Position numbers and translations under genes: made by a program
Notes under the pieces: generated by a model
Told to the model about the DNA's origin: nothing
Database searches by the model: none
Seen by the model: the letters and a program-made list of their open reading frames with translations, nothing else
In this document: in pieces, positions 55,684-64,000 of the stretch
How the letters are laid out: each line of letters opens with the position of its first letter
How positions within the stretch are numbered: position 1 is the stretch's first letter
Assembly: GCA_947069175.1 (NCBI GenBank)
Contig: CAMTDV010000003.1
Location: forward strand, 44,111,606-44,175,605
DNA length: 64,000 bases
From: Scalesia atractyloides
Taxonomy: Eukaryota; Streptophyta; Magnoliopsida; Asterales; Asteraceae
Direction: 5' to 3'

Positions 55684-57300
55684 TCAAGACAGTATAAACG
55701 TGATAGTTGGATGTGAGATTGTAATTTGAAATTTCAATTTTGAAAATATATCTCTTGTCAACCAACTGATTAACTTCTCTTCGCCAAGCGTGTTCCTCTC
55801 CATCCTAAAAGAAATTATTTTAGTATTATTATTATTATAAAAATTAAAGTATAAAGTACGAAAAGAAAATTGAAGCACCCTAAGTTGTTGATCATGTATA
55901 TCACGAGCAGACCTCCCTATAACTTTAGATACGTCCTTGTCAAACATTACAAAAGATATAGTACTAGTAGCATCTTGAACCCTCACACGTATTTTGTATC
56001 CACAATTACAATAAAATAAATAAATTAGAACTTAGGATTTTACACATGTATTATAATTTGAAAAATATTAGACTGTGCGTACCTATTAATAATTGTTGGA
56101 GAAAGGATTTTACACTTAGGGACCAACATCATCAGTAACAACATCCCCATCTATATCATTCAATCCACCAGCCTATAAAGCAGGAATAACCTTCCTGCTA
56201 CACTTCGAACACACAACATAAAACCATACATAATCCTCCTCAACCGACCATATAGTACCAAGAACAACAAATATAGATTCCTACAATCAAGATATTATTT
56301 AAGTTGTATTCAGATACAGTAATACTTAACACAAAAATGACATCAGCCTTATATATGTTTATTAAAAAACATTACCGTGCTAACGTCCCAAATCTCTTCG
56401 ACATACTTTCTGTCGTTCTTCTTTAAGAATTCTTCACAAGAAGAATAAACAGTTTGACTTGACAATGCAGCTGGTGTAATTTGTGAAGAACCTTCACCTT
56501 TGCTAACTTGAATGAGACTACAAAAAAGACTAAACAATACTTATAAATGATAACTTGAATGAGACTGAAAATAAATAAAACACTACTTATAAATGATGAC
56601 TTGAATGAGACTAAATGTAAATAAACATTACTTATAAATGATAGCTTGAATAACACTATAAAATGTAAATGGAGTTAAAGGTTAACCTCTTCCTGAAATT
56701 GGTAATTTTCTCAACATCAGCATTGATAAACAATCGACTACCAAAAAATGCATTTTGAATATTTGGGCTGCCTACAACAGTAAAAGGAAAATATCTTTAA
56801 ATTTTGGCAGTATATTATGAAAAAATATGCAAAGAATTGTAATTGAAATAATCTTTAAGAAATTGCTCTACTTTTATAGATGATCATTTGACATATATAA
56901 AGTACCTTTCCAATTCTTAACTTTTGTAAATTGAATTAGAACAATGACAACTACATCACTTGAATAACCTTCATTAAATGTAAAAAAATGTTGTGCAAAA
57001 TTATTCCACAAAGTGCAACAATCGTGTCTCCACTATAACCAGAACAAAAGGTTATTATAAAACATAGTGGCATATAAAACATCAACTGTAAAAATGATTT
57101 ATATGAAACTAAAAGGTATGCAATACTAGACGAAGCAACACAATTATAAAAGGCAAAACATATAATCGGTTAACAATATCATGGATAAAATTTGATACCT
57201 CAAGTTAACAATCTTAAAACTTATCCTATTGCTTTCCTTTCCAAGACGATTAAAAACTTTTCTATCGGTAGTAGATACAACATAACCGATTACATCTAAA
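55684..57300 (-). pseudogene. RPA1-like single-strand DNA-binding protein of the Helitron
   Basis: At least five exon-like minus-strand blocks: DVIGYVVSTTDRKVFNRLGK near 57200-57295; CTLWNNFAQHFF near 56990-57040; NAFFGSRLFINADVEKI near 56690-56760; SSQITPAALSSQTV and EIWDVST at 56390-56500; the zinc-ribbon start WFYVVCSKCSRKVIPAL near 56185-56230; and RVQDATSTISFVMFDKDV with VIGRSARDIHDQ at 55860-55986. This is the domain order of RPA70-like proteins, which bind single-stranded DNA and are carried by many plant Helitrons. A stop follows VIPAL. The 5' end is cut at the palindrome edge near 57300. Confidence 0.8.
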
Positions 57301-57778
57301 AAGGTGCAGAAGATGAGATGTCAACAACTGTGACCTCAGGCTGAGCGACCTCTAACATGGCTATGTCGAAATCCTCCCTAATGCCGAGGTCGTCCTCAAG
57401 GTGGTCAACATGTACGACCAAGTTGATATCGTCATCATCATCGATAACAGGAGGAATGATATGGTCTATATCATCATCCAATGGACCTACCACATTAAGT
57501 GGTACGAGGACATACACAACAACGTGTTCACCCTCAGGGTGACCATAAATAATAATCTTATGAAAATATTGTATCGGTAGTACATCATCCTCTAAAGGAA
57601 TATCTGCAGGAACAGGCTCAGGAAGGGCAAAGGGCTGAAAGTCGATGTTCATCCATTCGTCGTCCGAGAGATCGTCATCAGAGATGATGATGATGGTGAA
57701 ATGTGGTCGTCTATTGGTATGTAATCAGCGTATGAGATAAATCTTGTAGAATCGGTGTCAGAACTGGTATCAGGAGAC
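57301..57778 (-). pseudogene. Inverted copy of the extra leader ORF of element C
   Basis: The minus strand starts MSPDTSSDTDSTRFISYADY at about 57778. A frame change near 57680 leads to MNIDFQPFALPEPVPADIPL, GHPEGEHVVVYVLVPLNVVG and a run of Asp, ending VVDISSSAP at the palindrome edge. Acidic, no known domain. It reads through the PEGEHVVVYV region where the right-arm copy is frameshifted. Confidence 0.7.
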
Positions 57779-58424
57779 ATGGTCCTAGCAAAATAATCTA
57801 TGTAACTTATGTGTAAACAATTATTACATATAATAAATTTTGGGCAATGGTATTTTGGTTTCATTGTAAATTATCTCATGTATTGTTTGGATCAATCTTA
57901 TTGTTATCGTGTCTAATCCTCAAAGACTAACTCGTATAATGTCCTTGCATTATAGTTTCGAACTATTGTTTGGTACTAGTAGACATTTTGTGATAATGAC
58001 ATGAAAAACACTTGTTATGATTTCATAGATGACTTATAAATGACGTTTACAAAAAGACCAATTTGAAATTGTAGACTATACTCAAAAGAATCTTAGTTCA
58101 CTACAATTGAAGCTGTCACACCTCGATTTTTGTTATTGCAGAAGCGCCAGCGAGATATGGCCAGAGCGAAAATCATTGCATCCAAACAAGTAAACGACAA
58201 ATATAGAAACATAATAAGAAGTTCATCCATATATTTTTTAACCAAATTTACAATCTACTACTTGTTTCAAAAACTTAGTACAACTTCAACAACATTGTTC
58301 AAACTTTAAAAAAAGTTTTACAAACATGATAACTAAAATCTGGATGACATCTAACAGCTTGACTTCACAACACACGGACATTGTCCACTAGTTACCTTTA
58401 ATGCATGTTAGTTTTGAAACAGGA
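57301..58424 (-). repeat. Left arm of the large palindrome
   Basis: Reverse complement, with scattered differences, of 59073-60211. It contains an inverted copy of the leader ORF of element C (57301-57778) and the LTR-end sequence TGTCACACCTCG at 58114. It begins abruptly at the Helitron RPA-like gene. Confidence 0.85.
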
Positions 58425-59072
58425 AAGATATGGAATATATATGTATGAAGTATATATATTGAAAAACAAAGAAAACAAACAAATATAGGTATAATTATAA
58501 TTTCAAGATGAATACTTGTACGAAAACGATCATAAACATAAGTGTCTAATGGGATTAAAGCACTTGTAGGCTGAGAAACGAATACAAAATCAGATATCGC
58601 ACAGAGATTTGCATGGAACGCAAATCACTGAGTTCATGTTTCTCCTTTTATTTAATCGTTTTATAGTTTTAAACGTTTGGGAAGGATATAGGTTTCAATT
58701 GGTATGATTTTCATAAAGAATGAAAATATTTAGATCACATGCGGATAGAATTAAACGAAGGGGCCATTAATGTATAAACAAGTACCGAGGAACAAACGTG
58801 ATAGGTCTATTGGGTTTTGGCGGGCCCCACACTGAACGAAAATAAAAATATATCGTTACAGAGTGATTTTGTGTCTAAAATGAGTGTCTCAGAGACAACT
58901 TACCATCAAGGTTTGGTTGCCTCCTATTTGGCATACATATTTGTGTCCTTGCAAAACATTAATGATCTTACAAGTTTCATTATTTCTTTACATACCAGAT
59001 TAAATACTTCAAATATTTTAAAAAATTATCTGATGTAAACTAAATACATGAATTCACTAGCTTTTGTTGACA
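58425..59072. other. Spacer of the palindrome
   Basis: About 650 bp of unique AT-rich sequence between the arms, with no motif beyond a short GC-rich phrase near 58815 (ggcgggccccacac). A 73-codon open stretch at 58817-59038 has no motif. Confidence 0.5.
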
Positions 59073-60211
59073 TTTTTCAAAACTAACATGTATTACAGGT
59101 AGCTAGTGGATGGCTTTGGAAAAATATGTCCGTGTGTTGTGAAGTCAAGTTGTTAGATGTCATCCAGATTTTAGTTATCATGTTTGTAAAACTTGTTTTT
59201 AAATTTGAACAATGTTGTCGAAGTTGTACTATGTTTTTGAAACGAGTAGTCGATTGTAAATTTGTTAACATAAAAATGTATGGATGAACATCTTATTATG
59301 TTTTTATATTTGTCGTTTACTTGATTGGATGCAACGATTGCCACTCTGGCCACACCTCGCTGCCGCTTCCGCAATAACGAAAATCGGGGTGTGACAGCTT
59401 CAATTGTAGTGAACTAAGATTCTTTTGAGTCTAGTCTATAATTTCAAAATGGCCTTTTTATAAAAGTCATTTGTGTCATCTATGAAATCGTAACAAGTCT
59501 TTTTCATGTCATTATCACAAAATGTCCACTAGTACCAAACAACAATTCGAAACTATAATTCAAGGACATTATACGAGTTAGTCTTTGAGGATTAGACATG
59601 ATAACAATAAGATTGATCCAAACAATACATGAGATAATTTACAATGAAACCAAAATACCATTGCCCAAAATTTATTATATGTAATAATTGTTTACGCATA
59701 AGTTACACGGATTATTTTGCTAGGACCATGTCTCCCAATACCAGTTCTGACACCGATTCTGCAGGATTTATCTTGGACGCTGATTACATACCACTAGACG
59801 ACCACGTTCCACCCATCATCATCATCTCCGATGACGATCTCTCAGACAATGAATGGATGAACATCGACTTTCAGCCCTTTGCCCTTCCTGAGCGTGTTCC
59901 CGTAACTATTCCTTTAGTGGATGATGTACTAGCCATACCATATTTTCATGAGATAATTATTTATGGTCACCCTGAGGGTGAAACACATTGTTGCGTATGT
60001 CCTTGTACCACTTAATGTGGTAGGTCCATTGGATGATGATATCGACCATATCATTCCTCCTGTTATAGATGATGATGACGGTATCATCCCGGTCGTACAT
60101 GTTGACCACCTTGAGGACGACCTTGGCATCGTGGAGGACTTCGACATAGCCATGTTAAAGGTAGCTCAGCCTGAGGTCACGGTTGTTGACATCTCATCTT
60201 CTGCACCTTCA
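59073..60211 (+). repeat. Right arm of the large palindrome
   Basis: Pairs with 57301-58424. It has about 12 extra bases near 59115-59130. It contains the LTR-like end CGGGGTGTGACA at 59385-59396 and then the leader and leader ORF of element C, so this arm is the native orientation and the left arm the inverted copy. Confidence 0.85.
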
Positions 60212-61069
60212 ACACCTTCGACACCATCACCTATGCTTTCACCCGATATAGTTTAACCACCGTCTTCAGATATCCTACCTACACATGTTGATCCTGTTTT
60301 ACCAGACACACTCCACACTGATCATTTATCTAAGTCTGTACCACCACTACATTCATTGGGAGATATTACACACCACACTAATCATCCGATACATCACCCT
60401 TTTGCTAGACCATCTCATTTTACTCTGGGCAGTACTTCTCAACTCGTTGATCATGTACCCCCTTATCCTTTTGTTGGGTCATTTTTTACTATTGTTACAC
60501 TGATTCACAGTTCTTATCAGGACCCGTTTGTTGCAGGGCCATCATATGTTCCACACAGTCATCCTGTGACTGAGTATCCTCTTTTTATTCCAACCCCCGC
60601 TGTTGGAGATTCGTCTCATCCCCCACCACTTGTGCATAGTACCGTTACATACCCTCATCCTACTATGTTGTTACACATGTTCAGCCACCTCCGGGCATGA
60701 GCCCAACTGATCCGTACCACCCGAGCCACATGCCACTTACCACAACTGAGTAGAGGATCACATCCACCGAGATACAGCTTGGTATTTTGTTTAGTCAGTT
60801 TCATGAGCTTGGTGCTCAGTTTTCTGCTATTTGAGCATCTCAGAGTGCTCCGTCATCATCATCCAGCCACCACTACCCACGTCATCACCTCCAACACTAC
60901 CACCACTACCGACATCTCCACTACCTCCATCTCCATCAATATCCTCACTTCCACCACCCCATGTTGCCTCTTCATCTTGGAGAGGCGTATCAGTGCTATC
61001 GAGGAGGAGATAGCATACTTTTTTGGTGTGATACGCGCATCTTCATCCCCACCTTCACCGTCCGTCTAG
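59728..61069 (+). pseudogene. Extra leader ORF of element C, function unknown
   Basis: Starts MSPNTSSDTDSAGFILDADY at 59728 (an upstream ATG at 59644 gives an extension without motif). An acidic Asp-rich part, then after a frameshift near 59985 PLDDDIDHIIPPVIDDDDG, a stop at 60254, His/Pro-rich sequence, and near the end RRISAIEEEIAYFFGVIRAS with a Pro/Ser tail to 61069. Same position and general plan (disordered acidic body, short C-terminal helix) as the leader ORFs of B and D, but no obvious sequence match to either. Confidence 0.65.
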
Positions 61070-61548
61070 TTTTGGTATGTGAAAACTGAAGATTTTTGAA
61101 GATATATATAAGGCAACTTGAAGATTTTGAAGAAGCAATGTGAAGATAAAATACTTACTTTGTTTTGTATTATATATGACTTGTATACAGAGTTATGTAA
61201 CTCCGAATTATTTTTGTTCTTCACAGAAATGATGCAACAAGTTGACGATATATGTATGTGGAAGTTGGTATGTTTTCTTTTATTATGCATTGTTATTATT
61301 CATTATGTTCATGTTATGATGATTATCGTATGGATGCCTTATGTGAAGAGATGTTTCGACTTATTATTCGATCTTTGTATATAAGTATACTTTATGATGG
61401 CGTATTTAATCAATTGGAGTCTATGAATGACAATATTGATTTAAATATTTGTCAAATCACTTCTATATGTTATATATATGAAGATCATGGCATAAAAAGA
61501 AGAAATATACACTAACTTCAACAAACTCCTCTACGGGCATCGCAAGCT
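61070..61548 (+). other. Spacer between leader ORF and gag of element C
   Basis: AT-rich; no gene recognised. Open stretches at 61118-61384 and 61252-61515 overlap in different frames and have no motif. Confidence 0.5.
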
Positions 61549-62690
61549 GAACTAGATGCTATGCTGAACCAGCGAATCGCCGAAGCGATCGCACAACACG
61601 AAACAAACTGTACCAATCAAGATAACAAAGCTAGGATTCAAACCCCACCTAGAGTTCTAAATCTTGCTAACGGTTGGTTATTCATAAACTTACCAAAAGA
61701 ATTTTCATTACTATTTATTTTAAAAAAATTATATTTTGACAAGTTTTGAGAACAAACATTAGGTGCACGTACAAGCAATTTTTGGATTGCAAGCCACTAA
61801 ACTTTGATGGCACTAGCGGGGTTGTGGCATTTGTTCGATGGACTAAAAAGACGGACTTTGTGATCAGAGAGTTATGTATGTTTCGGGTTTTTTCATTGAC
61901 GAAGCTCTTTCATGGTGGAATCTACAAGTGAAGACACTAGGAGGTGCAGCCGCATATGCTACTACATGGGAAAGATTAAAGGGTATGATGAGAGAAAAAT
62001 ATTGTTCAAGAGGTTAATTACAAAAGCTGGAAACGGAATTTTGAAACCTAATGATGATTGGATCAGACATTTATGGCTATACTTAATGCTTTCATGATCT
62101 CTCTCGGGTTGTTTTGTATATGGTAACTCCCGAATTTATACGAATCGAGCATTACATTTGGGGATTAGCCCCGGAGATCCAGAGTATGGTTACATCATCG
62201 CATCCGACAACTATCATCGAATCTATAACAATTGCTGTGAGTCTTACCGAAGAGGCGGTAAGAATGAACAAGCTTTCAAGAAGAGGTGCTGAGAAGACCA
62301 GGGAGACACATGTGGAGTCATCTTCGCATGACAACAAGAGAAAATTTTCTCATTTTAAAAAGGGATCAAGACTGAAACTGGACCAAAAGCATTTATGGCT
62401 ACAACTGAAACTGGACCAAAAGGTTATGCGGGAAATGCACCAAAGTGCAACAAATGTGGATATCATCACTATGGTGGATGCCGAACCACCAAGTGTGATA
62501 AAACTTAGGACATCACACTAAGAATTGTTTGGGAAATAACAAGGGAAGTAAGAACATAGAGAAGAGAGAAAACAGTAACAGAAATGGGAATAGGAAACGA
62601 AAGAACCAAGGCTGCTATGGCTGCGGAGATTTGGGCCATTTCAAGAAGGATTGCCCAAAAGAAAACAAAGGCCACGGTCGAATCCTGTGA
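61549..62690 (+). pseudogene. Gag of element C (decayed)
   Basis: Starts LDAMLNQRIAEAIAQHETN at 61549-61610. An AT-rich interruption of about 80-90 nt (about 61676-61766, ending in ACATTAG) precedes the core RCTYKQFLDCKPLNFDGTSG; the D gag has its probable intron at the same place. Then VRWTKKTDFVI, RIEHYIWGLAPEIQSMV and LTEEAVRMNKLSRRG. Zinc-knuckle remnants follow (NKCGYHHYGGCR-like and CYGCGDLGHFKKDC) in changing frames at 62440-62670. Confidence 0.8.
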
Positions 62691-63110
62691 AGCACGCCAA
62701 GATCCTAATGTGATCATGGGTACGTTTCCTATCAATAATCACTTTGCATCTATTTTATTTGAGACTGACGTAGACTATAGTTTTATATCCTTAGAGTTCA
62801 AAGATACACTTTGATTATACTCGAATAAATTAGATACTCCCTTCACTATCAAATTAGCGAATGGAAAAATAATTAAATATGGTGAGATTGTTAAGGAGGC
62901 TGTTTAGAGCTTGGTGGACAAAAACTTTACACCGACTTACTACCCGTTCAATTAGGTAGTTTCGATATCGTAGTTGGTATGGATTGGTTGTCCAATTATT
63001 GAGCTGAAGTCGTGTGGTGTGACAAGATCATTCACATTCCTCTTCCTAATAACGGAATACCCTTTGTTCATGGCGAGAAAAATGAAACACAACTATGAGT
63101 TATCACTTGT
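62691..63110 (+). pseudogene. Protease segment of element C
   Basis: MGTFPINNHFASILFETDVDYSFIS: the active site D-T-G-A is replaced by ETDVD, so the enzyme is not functional. A stop follows FKDTL near 62814. Later pieces (QLGSFDIVVGMDWLSNY near 62950-63000) are in other frames. Confidence 0.8.
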
Positions 63111-64000
63111 ATGAAAGCTCAGAAGTGCTTACGGAAAGGATGCTTAGCATTCTTAGCACACGTAGTTGATAAGAAAGCTAAGGAGCTGAAACTTGGGGAG
63201 ATCTCTGTTGTGAAGGAATTTCCAGAATTTTTCCCAGAACACTTGCTGGGAGTGCCACCACGACGACAATTCGAATTTCATATAGACTTAATTCCAGGAG
63301 CCGCACCTGTTGCAAAATCCCCTTACCGACTAGCTCCTTCAGAAATGCAAGAGTTGACCACACAACTTCAAGAGTTGTTGGACAAAGGTTTCATTAGATC
63401 AAGCTTCTCACCCTGGAAGCTCACGATCAAGAATCGATATCCATTACCGAGGATCGATGACTTGTTTGATCAACTTTAAGGATCGAGTTTCTACTCAAAG
63501 ATTAATTTAAGGTTAGGATACCATCATCTTAGAGTTCAAGAAGAAAGCATTCCTAAGACGACATTCCGAACTCGCTACGGTCATTACGAGTTCCTTGTTA
63601 TGCCTTTTGGCTTAACAAATTCAATATATTGATATATTCACGAAACAAGGATGAACACGAACATTATCTTAGAACTATTCTTGAGTTATTAAAGATGGAG
63701 AAACTGTATGCAAAATTCTCTAAATACGAGTTTTGGCTTCGCGAAGTTCAATTTCTCGGACATGTAGTAAATGAGAAAGGCATACATGTCGATCCGTCTA
63801 AAATAGAAGCCATTAAGAATTGGAACGTACCAAAGATGCCAACCGGAGTAGGCCAATTTTAGGATTGGCCCGTTATTATTAGAGATTCATTGAAAAATTT
63901 TCAAAGATTGCCAACCTCTAACTTCTCTCACTCAAAAAGATAAGAAGTTTGATTATGGAGAGAAACAAGAAACAACTTTCCAACTACTTAAGGACAAACT
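63111..64000 (+). pseudogene. Reverse transcriptase of element C with two deletions
   Basis: Frame 63111-63479 reads ISVVKEFPEFFPEHLLG, SPYRLAPSEMQELTTQL and SSFSPWKLTIKNRYPLPRID. About 24 residues (the APVLF..CIDYREL block) are missing in frame between SPW and KLTIKN. After KINLRLGYHHLR and MPFGLTNS a second deletion near 63622 removes about 28 residues including the catalytic FIDD, leaving ILIYSRNKDEHE. Further stops follow. It runs off the window before RNase H. Confidence 0.85.

Larger units (their letters stand above)
59397..64000 (+). mobile_element. Element C: degenerate Ty3/gypsy chromovirus, right side outside the window
   Basis: Plus-strand order: possible LTR end (GGTGTGACA at 59396), leader, extra leader ORF, gag, protease, RT; the window ends in RT. 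No normal primer site follows 59396, so the 5' end is rearranged by the palindrome. The genes are more damaged than in A or D, with stops, frame changes and deletions that remove RT motifs. Confidence 0.8.

Noticed and set aside
58114..59396. A foldback transposon with 280-bp inverted ends
   Set aside because: The inverted identity continues far outside these ends on both sides, so the border is not an element end.

Overview
The window is plant nuclear DNA, almost certainly from a eudicot and probably from the daisy family (Asteraceae). The family is inferred from the style of the long-LTR chromoviruses and their leader ORFs, not proven. I found no host gene. Nearly everything is transposable-element sequence, and much of it is nested.

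Layout. (1) 1-6036: remains of three Ty1/copia elements and a fragment of a gypsy LTR. A copia element runs off the left edge and keeps its 5' LTR (548-1192, minus); it landed in the pol region of an older copia element (1193-2830, minus). A third copia element (plus) keeps its 5' LTR (3947-4699), PBS, leader and half of gag. (2) 6037-7322 and 31010-32864 are the two halves of one older non-coding block, split by element B. (3) Element B, 7328-31004, is an old plus-strand Ty3/gypsy chromovirus flanked by GGATA on both sides. Its 5' LTR is cut at 9786 by element A (9787-20900), a younger minus-strand chromovirus with LTRs of about 2.8 kb. (4) 32865-35855: two diverged LTRs abut in opposite orientation. 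(5) A decayed minus-strand Helitron (RPA-like protein, Rep and PIF1-type helicase) fills 36669-41578 and 53011-57300. It is split by element D (41579-53010), a nearly intact minus-strand chromovirus with a perfect TTATC target duplication. (6) 57301-60211 is a large imperfect palindrome with arms of about 1.1 kb. Its right arm leads into element C, a degenerate plus-strand chromovirus that leaves the window at 64000.

How the parts work together. Elements A, B, C and D share the chromovirus order gag, protease, RT, RNase H and integrase; A, B and D also end in a chromodomain-like module. All are broken by stops, frameshifts or deletions, so any movement would need proteins from elsewhere. D is the least damaged.

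The most unusual features: the LTR of A carries three tandem units of about 170 bp, each with a tRNA-like module (pol III A- and B-box-like), plus a fourth tRNA-like module on the other strand. B, C and D each carry an extra sense ORF between the 5' LTR and gag. The gag of D appears to contain an 80-nt spliceosomal intron. The palindrome joins a Helitron to a chromovirus. A 15-nt templated-looking filler sits at the A/B junction.
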